The notes under the pieces are model-generated. The model was not told where the DNA came from. It saw only the letters and a list, made by a program, of their open reading frames with translations, and did no database searches. Shown here one piece after another: positions 45,772 through 55,005 of a stretch of DNA of 64,000 bases (positions are counted from its first letter, which is position 1; each line of letters begins with the position of its first letter). The position numbers were made by a program, and so were the translations under genes. This DNA comes from Cyclobacteriaceae bacterium. Its GTDB lineage: Bacteria > Bacteroidota > Bacteroidia > Cytophagales > Cyclobacteriaceae. Location: NCBI GenBank assembly GCA_016787755.1, contig JAEUUA010000001.1, forward strand, positions 268,584 to 332,583. The letters run 5' to 3'.

Positions 45772-46836
45772 CTACTTCATTTCCTTTATCCATTGCCGTA
45801 CCAATGTAACACCTTCTGCGTGTGTGATTGTTCGGCCAAGCTCAGGCATCATAATACCCGGATGGGTTGATTCAATTCTGAATTGCAGAATGGACTCATC
45901 CGGTTTTCCGGGCACAATGTCATAAAGCAAACCACCAGAACCTTTGCCTGCTGCTACCGGTGCTTTACCTATCCCAATTTTAGAAGGATCTTTTTCGGTG
46001 GCCAACAAATGCAATCCACTATTCTTTGCAGCACCATCTACCCGGTGACAATGTGCGCAATTAATCTCCAACCAGGCACGAGCACGTAATTCAAGTAATG
46101 CTTCTGGATCTTCATAACTAACTAATTGCTCAACACTTTTCAAATCAGGAACCCCGTCCAGTAAAAATTCTTCCGTCCACTGTGCCAATTGATTTTTCCC
46201 TTTTGTAAAATCATGTACACCATTTAACTGTCTTGCAGTAGGACCTATCGGCATCAACTTATCTCCACGCAAGTGACAGCCACTGCATTGATTTAGGTTG
46301 GGGACGGAATAACCTATGTTTTTAATAACACCATCACTATGTTTCCACGACACAGGAATCGTTTTTCCGGCTACCATCAGATACGCCTCTGTCTGTTCGT
46401 CATTCCATACATAAGGTAACGCTTGCCAATGCTTGCCTTCGTTAATAAGCAAGCGGGTTTCAAGAATTCTTATCTCAGCATCAGGCCTTGAAAAATCAGC
46501 CGGATAATAAAAGTTTTTAATGAGCACAGTTCCTTCTGGAAACTCAAATACATCATGCTCGGAATACTTGACTTTACCACCAGCGGGTATTTTTATAAAT
46601 CGCCTCTTAAAAGCATAATCCGAAAACAAGGCCGAGTTGATGGAATAAGGCATAACATCATCTGCTGGTGCAAGGTCATTCAACGCGCCAACAAAAAAAC
46701 CATAGTCAGATAATTTTTCTTTGCCGAGAGCAGACAAATCAATAGCAACCTCCACTTCTGGAAGCACAATGATTTCCTGCTTCTTGCCCCCACAGGAAAA
46801 TAAAATTACACACCATAGAAGAAAATGTCTTTTCAT
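45772..46836 (-). CDS. Dihaem c-type cytochrome lipoprotein (SO2930-like)
   Basis: Protein of 354 residues with a lipobox (LFSC, Cys15) and two CxxCH haem motifs at Cys184-His188 (CSGCH) and Cys260-His264 (CAHCH). The region between signal and first haem is about 170 residues and typical of the family found beside beta-helix proteins in Shewanella and others, from memory. Role unknown; it is exported and probably passes electrons. Its start overlaps the upstream beta-helix gene's stop by 4 nt. Confidence 0.85.
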   Translation of the reverse strand: MKRHFLLWCVILFSCGGKKQEIIVLPEVEVAIDLSALGKEKLSDYGFFVGALNDLAPADDVMPYSINSALFSDYAFKRRFIKIPAGGKVKYSEHDVFEFPEGTVLIKNFYYPADFSRPDAEIRILETRLLINEGKHWQALPYVWNDEQTEAYLMVAGKTIPVSWKHSDGVIKNIGYSVPNLNQCSGCHLRGDKLMPIGPTARQLNGVHDFTKGKNQLAQWTEEFLLDGVPDLKSVEQLVSYEDPEALLELRARAWLEINCAHCHRVDGAAKNSGLHLLATEKDPSKIGIGKAPVAAGKGSGGLLYDIVPGKPDESILQFRIESTHPGIMMPELGRTITHAEGVTLVRQWIKEMK

Positions 46837-48074
46837 TTATTTACACCCACGTCTGCACATTCAAACTGCTTTAATCCCTTGGTAAGATTTTTGAAATCAT
46901 TAGCAGCATCTAAATTCAGTACTGTCAAATCACCAGTCTCTTCAACGCAAAACTCAGGATTACTTCTTTTAGGATCGGCAATGCCATCGTAAGCAATATC
47001 AGGTGGACTCATGAATGACTTTACAAAAAACAACTTTCCAATGTCATGGCTTAATGCGGGAAACCAATGACTGTTTGTATAGGTGTTGTCATGAATAAAG
47101 ATTTTATAAGGATAGGGATTGTAAAGTGTGTCTAACAGATAATTATTATTCACAGTCTGCACACCTCCTATAGAACCTTCTTGCTCAACTTCTCCTTCAT
47201 TCAAAGCGGTCACCAAATCATAACTGATTACGCCTACTCCAATCGTTTTATTATTACGAATTTCATTTTTAGACAATTCTAATTGATGGGTAGCCAAAAT
47301 CATAAAGCCAGTGCCGGGTGGAATACTCGCCACAATATTTCCTTTAGCCGCAAAGTTTTCATGATTGTTATCATACACCTTATTGTTGTACACTTTAGTT
47401 GAATGTCCATATTGAGTAAGCCCCGGCAAATCGAAGACAAGAATGCCACCGGTATTCTCATAGGCTTCATTTTCATAAATCTCAACCCAGCGTGAGTTTT
47501 CACTCTCTATTCCGGCTACGTTCCAATACGCTTTACTATTTCGAATAATTACCGAATCAGATTGGCCCACATAAATGCCGGCATCCGATGAACCCATCGC
47601 AATACAATTCTCAATCAACACCTGTTTGCACAGAACGGGGTAAAGTGCGTAGGCACCATTTTCTGTTTTTGGCCCATCCGCCCACACCGACCGAATACGT
47701 GATAGCGTAAGACCAACCACTCCACTTACTTTCAAATTATCGCCTTTGGCATCTTCAATTGAAAAATCCTGCAACACAATATTTTTTCCATGGCTGACAA
47801 GTAAACCCTGCGCGCCTTCTGTCTGTTGTTTAAACGAAAGAATTGTTTTGTCAATGCCCTTACCCCGTATTACGATGTTCGATTTTCCTTCCATAGCAAG
47901 GCTCTTGGTAAACATGAAGTTGCCTTCGGGCAGATCGAGCGTATCTCCATTGTTAATCGTGATCAATTGAGTTTGTAAACGTTGCTCAATACTTTGCCAC
48001 ACGCGAGTATTTGTTTCTTGTGTGCTGCAACCCATCACTATCAGGAAAGCAATGATGAATGAGATATCTTTCAT
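46833..48074 (-). CDS. Exported right-handed beta-helix lipoprotein
   Basis: Protein of 413 residues with a lipobox (MGCS, Cys16) and many parallel beta-helix turns (NIVIRGKGIDKTILSF, VLIENCIAMGSSDAGIYVGQ, VEIYENEAYENTGGI), as in NosD or pectate-lyase-like folds. The function of the family is unknown. The cytochrome gene that follows overlaps it by 4 nt, and this two-gene pairing recurs in other bacteria as I recall it, which argues for a joint function. Confidence 0.85.
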   Translation of the reverse strand: MKDISFIIAFLIVMGCSTQETNTRVWQSIEQRLQTQLITINNGDTLDLPEGNFMFTKSLAMEGKSNIVIRGKGIDKTILSFKQQTEGAQGLLVSHGKNIVLQDFSIEDAKGDNLKVSGVVGLTLSRIRSVWADGPKTENGAYALYPVLCKQVLIENCIAMGSSDAGIYVGQSDSVIIRNSKAYWNVAGIESENSRWVEIYENEAYENTGGILVFDLPGLTQYGHSTKVYNNKVYDNNHENFAAKGNIVASIPPGTGFMILATHQLELSKNEIRNNKTIGVGVISYDLVTALNEGEVEQEGSIGGVQTVNNNYLLDTLYNPYPYKIFIHDNTYTNSHWFPALSHDIGKLFFVKSFMSPPDIAYDGIADPKRSNPEFCVEETGDLTVLNLDAANDFKNLTKGLKQFECADVGVNK

Positions 48075-48118
48075 TGGCAGATTTCAATTTAAAGGTAGAA
48101 TTATTTAAATAAATCTCC

Positions 48119-48241
48119 TCATAGAAAGAAATGTTGTATTCTTATTTTTTGCAGGCCTGTTCTTGCTTGTTGAATATCATTTCGTGCCTTCCATAGATAC
48201 AAGCAAAAGTACGGTACGTTTGTTTTTAACTTTTCTTTCAA
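48119..48241 (-). CDS. Possible 40-residue peptide or gene fragment
   Basis: Minus frame from TTG to TGA. The C-terminal part is basic and polar (WKARNDIQQARTGLQKI). Too short to judge; it may be a degenerate coding or repeated element. Composition is unlike random AT-rich DNA, which is why it is listed. Confidence 0.2.
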   Translation of the reverse strand: MKEKLKTNVPYFCLYLWKARNDIQQARTGLQKIRIQHFFL

Positions 48242-48308
48242 TTAGTGGCAGAGGCTTTGGTTGCCGAAATTTTGAAAGACATTGAAACGCTTAGAAAAAT
48301 GAAATGAG

Positions 48309-48392
48309 TTATTCCCCTTGGCGCGAATGATGCATTTCCAAAATTGACAAGCACAGCAATATTCCGATTAAGATAAACATGAACGTTCCCAT
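48309..48392 (-). CDS. Possible 27-residue single-helix membrane peptide
   Basis: ATG to TAA. Residues about 4-18 form one hydrophobic helix (FMFILIGILLCLSIL) followed by a polar tail (EMHHSRQGE). No ribosome binding site is evident, but such sites are often weak in this phylum. May be spurious. Confidence 0.25.
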   Translation of the reverse strand: MGTFMFILIGILLCLSILEMHHSRQGE

Positions 48393-48580
48393 AGTTGCAT
48401 TGATTTGTTGCTACCCATCCGACAGGAATAATGCCACAGGTTACGTATCAAAATATTGATCAAATGACACCATTCAGTCCATTTCTTGCTGAAATAGTTC
48501 CACACTGGGGCGGCCCGACTGGTGATATTGAGCGCCTATTCTTACCTTGAACCTGAATTTTTTTTGATTACCCACAAACA

Positions 48581-50623
48581 ATGAAAATTTCAGTTGCCGT
48601 CATTTTGCTTTTCAGCTCACTTAGCCTGCAGGCACAAAAGCAGAAAAGTTATGCAGCCGTAACACAGGAACTCACCCAAAAGATTGTTGATGCTCCTGCG
48701 GTCACGGTTCCTCAAAAACTAGCCGTAGTACCTTTTACAGCCACCGCCTCTTCGGTACAAGCATCGCAAGCCTTTGGTGAATATCTTACCGAGACTATGA
48801 TTGGTTTGCTCTCAGGTCACCCTGAAAAGCTAAAACTGTTTGAACGTACCCGCATGGACGCCATTTTGAAAGAGCATGAATTTATTCTCACTGACTTAAT
48901 GAAGCCTGCAGCTGCTTTAAAGATCGGACAACTTGCCCCCATTGATGGACTGCTTTCCGGCACCTACACTAAGCTAAAGTCTTACATCGAAGTAAGCGCG
49001 CGTGTGATTGATGTTACCTCGGGTGAAATTACCATGAGCTATGTGGGTCGGATTAAGGTGAATAAAAATATGACAGGGCTCTTTCAACAACCTATGATAA
49101 TCGGTAAACCTGCAACCAATCAACCAAATCCTACCAATCCTGTACAGATCACGATTAACAATTCGATGAACGAACCTTCGGTCACTAAATCAAAAGAGGA
49201 GATTTGTAAAGAACACATTGCTGAATTCAGGCCACGCCTTAACGATCTTTCAACACCTAAAAAAATAAATACCCTGGTGAATGAAGCTCTTAAAACTCCA
49301 TTCGACAATCAGTGCGGAAAACTGCATTACGATGTGATGTATTATTTCACACGGTTTAAGATCGAATCAAAAGAATATAAAAATTTCCTCCTGCGCACGC
49401 TTGATACTATTGCCTATCCTGCCGGTGATGATCGTGCGTATGAAATTGTTCGGTACTTAAGTAGTGACGCAATAGTAGATGACACCGAATGGAAATCCAG
49501 CTTTACCGCACTCGCCCGTGTGGGCAACTACTCCCTCTCCAATTATCTAAGCTATCTGGTGGCAAAAACTACCAATGCTGATGCAGAACAAAAAGCCCGC
49601 ATAACAGCTTATTTTAAATTGGCTTCGGAAAATAAACTTGGCTTACCTCAACCCATCACGTTAGAAATGGCATTTGTTGAAATGATGGAAGGGTTAAAAA
49701 GTAATCAGTCCTTGCGGCAGCATGTTTATGAAACGTATTCATCGCGATTAACGTCAGACGAAAAATTAAAGAGCACGCTGTTTAACGAACTCGCGGGCAT
49801 GTATAAAGACGAACCTAATCCAGTACGAAAAACAGAATTGATTGGTTGGCTCGGTACCTTTGTCAATGCGAATGAATATCCGAAAGCCCATGAGCAATTA
49901 TATGACTTTGCATGGAATTTTAAACCAACGTATTATGAACATCAAAATGAAAAAATCAAAACTGAATTTCCTCAGTCAGATTTAGTACTGCTTGCTAAGC
50001 AATGCAAGAATAAATTTTCGTCTTATGCCGTCCTCACTCCGTATCCCAGTCAGAAAGAAGATCGAATTAATTTTTGTGTGAAGTACAACATTCCTGTTGC
50101 AGGTGTAATTCCAACTCTGGAACAAGCTGAAGTAATTTTAAAGGGCACTGATCTACAAGAACAATTACGTGTGATGAAGCTGCTGGTTTTGATGGACACA
50201 AAACCCAAAAAGATTGAACCCACGCTGGTGAATTTATTCAGTAAGCGCAGTTTGGAGGATCGCTCAACTATGAATGCCATTCAAACGCTGGCTATTCAGA
50301 TTTTGGGTACTTGCCAAACATCAAACCCAAAAGCAATTGACTACATGATTTCGGTGTTGCCTCATTATGGAAACGATACAGAAGCAGCCAAAGAGGCTTT
50401 GGGTAAAATTGGAAAGCCAGCTGTCAAGCCTTTAATTACTGCGCTCGATAACACAACTGAACAAAGTGGCGGGCTTCAATTTCAGTTGATTACGTTGTTG
50501 GGTAAAATTGGAAAAGATGCCGCTGCTGCGGAGAAGTCTATTCAGCGGGTGCTAAACGCTTCGCGCAACAGTGATGTAAAATATGCAGCCGAGGCTGCCC
50601 TACAATCTATTAAAGGGATGTAA
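48581..50623 (+). CDS. Exported protein with CsgG/FlgO-like and HEAT-like domains
   Basis: Protein of 680 residues with a signal peptide (ends LQAQ, about residue 19). Residues about 45-165 resemble CsgG/FlgO-type domains (KLAVVPFTATASSVQASQAFGEYL in part, then a DGLLSGTYTKL stretch). The middle is helical, and about residues 590-680 form HEAT-like repeats (DYMISVLPHYGNDTEAAKEA, GKPAVKPLI, then IGKDAAAAEKSI). Probably periplasmic. No curli or secretion genes are near. Function unknown. Confidence 0.75.
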   Translation: MKISVAVILLFSSLSLQAQKQKSYAAVTQELTQKIVDAPAVTVPQKLAVVPFTATASSVQASQAFGEYLTETMIGLLSGHPEKLKLFERTRMDAILKEHEFILTDLMKPAAALKIGQLAPIDGLLSGTYTKLKSYIEVSARVIDVTSGEITMSYVGRIKVNKNMTGLFQQPMIIGKPATNQPNPTNPVQITINNSMNEPSVTKSKEEICKEHIAEFRPRLNDLSTPKKINTLVNEALKTPFDNQCGKLHYDVMYYFTRFKIESKEYKNFLLRTLDTIAYPAGDDRAYEIVRYLSSDAIVDDTEWKSSFTALARVGNYSLSNYLSYLVAKTTNADAEQKARITAYFKLASENKLGLPQPITLEMAFVEMMEGLKSNQSLRQHVYETYSSRLTSDEKLKSTLFNELAGMYKDEPNPVRKTELIGWLGTFVNANEYPKAHEQLYDFAWNFKPTYYEHQNEKIKTEFPQSDLVLLAKQCKNKFSSYAVLTPYPSQKEDRINFCVKYNIPVAGVIPTLEQAEVILKGTDLQEQLRVMKLLVLMDTKPKKIEPTLVNLFSKRSLEDRSTMNAIQTLAIQILGTCQTSNPKAIDYMISVLPHYGNDTEAAKEALGKIGKPAVKPLITALDNTTEQSGGLQFQLITLLGKIGKDAAAAEKSIQRVLNASRNSDVKYAAEAALQSIKGM

Positions 50624-50678
50624 ATAAATAAGGAGTGGCTTTCGCCTCTCCCCTCTCTTAGTTGAGATAAAAGAAATA

Positions 50679-50891
50679 TTATAATGTCTTAGACTTGGCG
50701 TAGTAGATAGAAGTTTCAACTTCACGCGCTACGTTTTCTTTTTGTTGATGTGTTTTTAACGAAATGCTTTCTACAAATTGTTCGAATGAGTTGTTAATCT
50801 CATTCAATTCTGCTTCTGTTAAGTCCGCATACTTTGCCTTCAACTCACTCTTTAAAAGAGCATTTTTAGAGATATCCATTTGCTTTACCAT
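50679..50891 (-). CDS. Small CsbD-like stress protein
   Basis: Protein of 70 residues, charged and helical. The pattern LKSELKAKYADLTEAELNEI resembles CsbD-family stress proteins (LKGKLKEKYGDLTDDEL type). The remainder is Glu- and Lys-rich. There is no signal peptide. The start may be the ATG at 50891 or the one at 50879. The family assignment is by pattern only. Confidence 0.5.
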   Translation of the reverse strand: MVKQMDISKNALLKSELKAKYADLTEAELNEINNSFEQFVESISLKTHQQKENVAREVETSIYYAKSKTL

Positions 50892-51065
50892 ACCGTTTCG
50901 CTTTTTAAGGTTTGTTAAAAGTAACGGTTAAACCAATAAGTTGTCTATAACCCACTGGTAGTGAGTGTATTGTGACAAAATCACTTTCTGGAGTCAGGGT
51001 TGCCACCACCCTTTATCTGTAAAATCATTTCCTATTTGACAGCTAAGGGTATTAGAAAAAAAGGA

Positions 51066-51197
51066 ATGGAACTAAAAAAACCACTTAAAAGACTACGAAT
51101 GGGTAAATTTCAAACGAGTGCAGAAAACAAAAATAATTTAAAATTATTTTTCAATGACTATCACAAAAGGAAAAGAAGGCAAATCTCAGGCGATTAA
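51066..51197 (+). CDS. Possible 43-residue basic protein
   Basis: ATG frame encoding a strongly basic peptide (MELKKPLKRLRMGKFQTSAE, later FNDYHKRKRRQI). No family recognised. It would be oriented against glnA. The frame extends upstream to a TTG at 51000. May be spurious. Confidence 0.25.
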   Translation: MELKKPLKRLRMGKFQTSAENKNNLKLFFNDYHKRKRRQISGD

Positions 51198-51228
51198 AAA
51201 AAAGGAGAAGCTTGCGCTTCCCCTTTCC
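51195..51228 (-). terminator. Rho-independent terminator of glnA
   Basis: Read on the minus strand: a GGGGAAGC / GCTTCTCC-type stem with a short loop, followed by a run of eight T. It lies 26 bases after the glnA stop. Confidence 0.8.
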
Positions 51229-51253
51229 GTTCTAACTCAACTAACGAGAGAGT

Positions 51254-52306
51254 CTACCTCCCTCTCCCGTTTACCATTACAACTTCCTGTTCATACACCG
51301 AAGCTGTTTTTACAGTTTGAATAATGCGCGCAGCTACTTTATAAGGATCAGCTGCCGAATTAGGCCTACGATCTTCCAACCACCCTTTCCATCCATTCTC
51401 TACGGTAGCAATCGGAATGCGAATAGAGGCACCACGATCGGATACTCCGTAAGAAAATTTATCAATGGATTGAGTTTCATGTTTTCCTGTAAGGCGCAAA
51501 TGATTATCGGCACCATAAACGGCAATGTGTTCTTTCACATACGGTGCAAAGGCTTCGCAGATTTGTGAATAAATTTCTTTGGAACCACACTCACGTAAAA
51601 TTGAATTGGAGAAGTTGGCGTGCATGCCCGAACCATTCCAGTCAGAATCACCCAACGGTTTGCAATGCCAGTTGATTGCCACCCCATATTTTTCGGCTGT
51701 GCGTTCCATTAAATACCGAGCGATCCAAACCTGGTCGCCTGCTTGCTTTGCCCCTTTTGCAAAAATCTGAAACTCCCATTGGCCTGGAGCTACTTCTGCA
51801 TTGATGCCTTCCACATTAATGCCCGCTTCAATACAATAATCCAAATGCTCTTCAACGATGTTGCGACCAAATGCATTATTAGCACCTACAGAACAATAGT
51901 ACGGACCTTGTGGAGAAGGATCACCTAACTCAGGAAAGCCGAGGGGTTTGTTGAAAGCTGGGTTCCAAAGAAAATATTCTTGTTCAAATCCAAACCAAAA
52001 ATCAGCATCATCATCTTCAATGGTTGCACGTCCGTTGCTGGGATGGGGTGTACCATCCGGACTAAGCACTTCGGTCATTACCAAAAAAGCATCCTTCCTG
52101 GCGGGATCAGGGAAAATGGCAACAGGTTTTAACAAGCAATCAGACGAACCACCCGGAGCTTGTTCAGTGGAACTTCCATCGAAACACCAGACAGGACAAC
52201 TTTCTAACGAGCCATCAAAATTTTTAACAATTTTTGTTTTGCTTCTCAGGCTTTGGGTGGGTTTATATCCATCCAGCCAGATGTACTCAAGTTTGACTTT
52301 TGACAT
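51254..52306 (-). CDS. glnA: Glutamine synthetase, type II (eukaryote-like)
   Basis: Makes glutamine from glutamate, ammonia and ATP. The 350-residue protein is of the short GSII type: LEYIWLDGYKP start, WCFDGSSTEQAPGGSSD, GFEQEYFL, NWHCKPLGDSDWNGSGMHAN and RLTGKHETQSIDKFSYGVSDRGASIRIP (catalytic core). The long frame start at 52363 uses a weaker codon; the ATG at 52306 fits the family. It is the last gene of the amtB-porin-glnA operon, 34 nt after the porin stop. Confidence 0.95.
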   Translation of the reverse strand: MSKVKLEYIWLDGYKPTQSLRSKTKIVKNFDGSLESCPVWCFDGSSTEQAPGGSSDCLLKPVAIFPDPARKDAFLVMTEVLSPDGTPHPSNGRATIEDDDADFWFGFEQEYFLWNPAFNKPLGFPELGDPSPQGPYYCSVGANNAFGRNIVEEHLDYCIEAGINVEGINAEVAPGQWEFQIFAKGAKQAGDQVWIARYLMERTAEKYGVAINWHCKPLGDSDWNGSGMHANFSNSILRECGSKEIYSQICEAFAPYVKEHIAVYGADNHLRLTGKHETQSIDKFSYGVSDRGASIRIPIATVENGWKGWLEDRRPNSAADPYKVAARIIQTVKTASVYEQEVVMVNGRGR

Positions 52307-52340
52307 GGTAGATTTATTTTTGTGAATTATAGTGTGGATT

Positions 52341-53594
52341 TTAGAATTTATATACTGCTGCAAGCGTTAATGAAGGCATCAGACTTTTTGGTTCTGCCGC
52401 GCCATCTTTGAATTTATAAAAAGAGTCTTCAGAGGTTTTATCAATACGGACTTCCGGAATGAATGTAAGGCCACCCGCTTTATAATTACCTGATAAGGTG
52501 AAAGCCATTACACTGCCGTCTCCATTTCCGTCTAATCCAAAAATATTGAGGTGACCATTTTTAACGGAGAAATATTCTGCTCTTAGCCCTAATCCAAAAT
52601 TTTCTGATAAGGTGAGTTTAGGATAAACAGCAAATCCAAGGAAGGAGCTTGGATCTCCAGTCGCATCAATAATATTTCCGTTGCTTTCTTCCTCGCCCAC
52701 CGCGGTGCTTTGTATAGAGGCATTAAAGCCGAGATAAAATGTTTCGCTTAGGTTATAACCTAAGGTAACATCGGCCTGAAAAAGTTTTCCTGCAGACTCA
52801 TCATCTGAACCAAGATTATCTTTATCCAATTTTCCATCCTGATCGCCATATAAGAAATTAAACCAGATGCCACCTGCATCCGTTGTTTTTCCTATTTGCG
52901 CACCAAGGGTGTATGTATTGTACGGATTGAATTCTACCAGATCGGTTGGATTCATTACGGCAACTTTTGCTACCATTCCATTGTCAAACGCAAAATCTAA
53001 ACGGGCACCTGTGTGATTGAAAGGTCCATAAGAAAATAAGTATGACGTTGAGTAATGAAAGTTTACAGCGGGGGAAATAACCTCATAGCCAAGGAATGTA
53101 TTGAACTGACCCAGGTTTAAAGTAACCTTATCGGAAAACTTATAGTATGCAAAGGCTTGATTGATGATTCGTTGTCCTGTTGAAGGATTTCCAAAAACAG
53201 CCTCCTGACCGCGTGGCCCAAATACGATGTCAGCAACAAAGCCTGATTTTTCACCTGAATAAGATGCAATTAAGTTTACCATACCTAAGGAGAATCCTTT
53301 CAAATTTGCAAAAGAGGAAGAGGGTCCATACAAACCAGTATAAGGATTTTCTGTTTTGAACGATGAATGTAGATAGGCATCCACTGATCCGGAAAAAGTG
53401 AAGGCTGGCTCTCCGTCTTCTTCTTTCTTAGCTGCTGGTTCTTCAACAACAGCATCTGTTTTTTCAACGGATGCCTTTTTCTTTTTATCCTTTTCTGTTT
53501 CTGCGGAAGCAAGCACAGTGGGTTGTTGAGCAAATGAGCTAAAGCTTAGTGATGTAAGCAATAGTATGGGGAGAACGATTTTAAGATTTTTCAT
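52341..53594 (-). CDS. Outer-membrane porin-like protein in the ammonium operon
   Basis: Protein of 417 residues with a signal peptide (ends FAQ, about residue 22), a Lys/Glu-rich linker (about residues 32-62) and then a beta-barrel (FTFSGSVDAYLHSSF onward), ending in the aromatic strand LTLAAVYKF. It matches the putative beta-barrel porin-2 type. Lying between amtB and glnA, it could admit nitrogen sources through the outer membrane; that is an inference from position. Confidence 0.8.
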   Translation of the reverse strand: MKNLKIVLPILLLTSLSFSSFAQQPTVLASAETEKDKKKKASVEKTDAVVEEPAAKKEEDGEPAFTFSGSVDAYLHSSFKTENPYTGLYGPSSSFANLKGFSLGMVNLIASYSGEKSGFVADIVFGPRGQEAVFGNPSTGQRIINQAFAYYKFSDKVTLNLGQFNTFLGYEVISPAVNFHYSTSYLFSYGPFNHTGARLDFAFDNGMVAKVAVMNPTDLVEFNPYNTYTLGAQIGKTTDAGGIWFNFLYGDQDGKLDKDNLGSDDESAGKLFQADVTLGYNLSETFYLGFNASIQSTAVGEEESNGNIIDATGDPSSFLGFAVYPKLTLSENFGLGLRAEYFSVKNGHLNIFGLDGNGDGSVMAFTLSGNYKAGGLTFIPEVRIDKTSEDSFYKFKDGAAEPKSLMPSLTLAAVYKF

Positions 53595-53685
53595 ATGTAT
53601 GGAAGTTGTTTTTTAACAATGGAACGCTTGGTGATTTTTACCGGCAGGCAATCCATTCTGATTGCCCACCTACAGTTATTTATTC

Positions 53686-55005
53686 TTAGTCTTCAAAAGT
53701 TATTGTGTACCCACGCATACCATGCTCATGACTATCAAGTCCTTCTTGTTCATGCTTAGCAGATACTCTAATGCCCATCACTTTATTAAGAATGAAGAAG
53801 AGTAGAAGTGATGGGATAAAAGCACCAAGTGAAAAAGAGCCTACACCCACTAATTGCTTTAGGAATTGATCCATCCCGGCCATGTTACCCATCACACCAA
53901 CAGCAAGTGTACCGATGATACCACACACCAAGTGCACTGATATAGCCCCCACCGGATCATCAATTTTAATTTTGTCAAAAAAGATTACTGCGTACACTAC
54001 GATCAAACCGCATACTAATCCAATCAACATAGCTTCATTGGGAGACATTTGATCGGCACCTGCCGTAATACCTACTAAGCCGGCTAAGATTCCGTTTAGT
54101 ACCATACCAAGGTCGAGGCGCTTGAAAGCAAAAATGCCAGCGAGCAGTGCACCAAGTCCACCGGTACAAGCCGCTAACGCTGTGGTAACACACACTAATG
54201 AAATCACTTCAGGATCGGCTGAGAGTACTGAGCCTCCGTTAAATCCGAACCATCCAAACCAAAGAAGGAAGACACCGATTACTGCTAAAGGCACGGATGA
54301 GTTAGGGAATGTAACAGCTTTGCCATCTACATATTTTCCTAAGCGTGGTCCTAATATTAGTACACCTGCCAATGCGGCCCAGCCGCCAACTGAATGCACA
54401 ATGGTAGATCCTGCAAAATCGTAGAAGCCATAATCATTTAACCAGCCACCACCCCACTTCCAACTGCCCAGTATGGGATAGATAATTCCTGTAAGGAAAA
54501 TCGTAAAGATGAAATACGCACTGATTTTAATTCGCTCTGCCACAGCGCCTGATACAATGGTACCTGCTGTTGCGCAGAAAACAGCTTGGAATAAAAAATC
54601 AGTCCAATATGTATAGTGTCCGCTTGCATACGAAACAGGTTCATAGCCATCAGGCAGGCTTAATCCAAAACCTGCAAACCCAAACCAACCATTGAAGGTG
54701 CCGGGGTACATGAGGGCAAAACCGAATAATGCGAACGTGACGAGGCCAATGGTTGTATCAACCGTATTCTTAAATAAAATGTTTACTGTATTCTTTGCTT
54801 GTGTAAAGCCTGCTTCCACACATGCAAATCCGAGCGACATTGTAAATACAAGAAAAGTGGCAAGCAGCATCCATACGTTGTTTGTCGTGAGGACTGATGA
54901 GCTCTGGGCATCAGCAATGCGAGCCGACATCATTTTGAGTGAATCAGCAAACGCGACTGCACTTACAGGTTCGAGAAAGGTAGAGTCAGATAATAGTTCC
55001 GTCAT
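53686..55005 (-). CDS. amtB: Ammonium transporter
   Basis: Membrane protein of 439 residues of the Amt/Rh family, moving ammonium or ammonia across the inner membrane. Seen: a 40-residue N-terminal segment, LGFACVEAGFTQAKNTVNI (first core helices), FDFAGSTIVHSVGGWAALAG (first pore His of the pair), VHLVCGIIGTLAVGVMG (second pore His) and the C-terminal GLDSHEHGMRGY. A PII (glnK) gene is not adjacent. Transcribed with the porin and glnA. Confidence 0.96.
   Translation of the reverse strand: MTELLSDSTFLEPVSAVAFADSLKMMSARIADAQSSSVLTTNNVWMLLATFLVFTMSLGFACVEAGFTQAKNTVNILFKNTVDTTIGLVTFALFGFALMYPGTFNGWFGFAGFGLSLPDGYEPVSYASGHYTYWTDFLFQAVFCATAGTIVSGAVAERIKISAYFIFTIFLTGIIYPILGSWKWGGGWLNDYGFYDFAGSTIVHSVGGWAALAGVLILGPRLGKYVDGKAVTFPNSSVPLAVIGVFLLWFGWFGFNGGSVLSADPEVISLVCVTTALAACTGGLGALLAGIFAFKRLDLGMVLNGILAGLVGITAGADQMSPNEAMLIGLVCGLIVVYAVIFFDKIKIDDPVGAISVHLVCGIIGTLAVGVMGNMAGMDQFLKQLVGVGSFSLGAFIPSLLLFFILNKVMGIRVSAKHEQEGLDSHEHGMRGYTITFED

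Larger units (their letters stand above)
48075..48580. other. 506-bp intergenic region with short open frames
   Basis: No confident gene. It holds a 40-codon minus frame (48119-48241), a 27-codon minus frame (48309-48392) and a short plus frame from GTG 48245 that ends at 48307 and encodes the charged tail VAEALVAEILKDIETLRKMK. These may be decayed gene ends. No terminator or tRNA was seen. Confidence 0.5.
50892..51253. other. 362-bp region between CsbD-like gene and glnA
   Basis: Holds a doubtful small plus-strand frame at 51066-51197 and the minus-strand glnA terminator. Otherwise nothing was recognised. Confidence 0.5.

Noticed and set aside
51948..52325. Plus-strand frame of 125 codons
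   Set aside because: It is antisense to the highly conserved start of glnA and is low-complexity.
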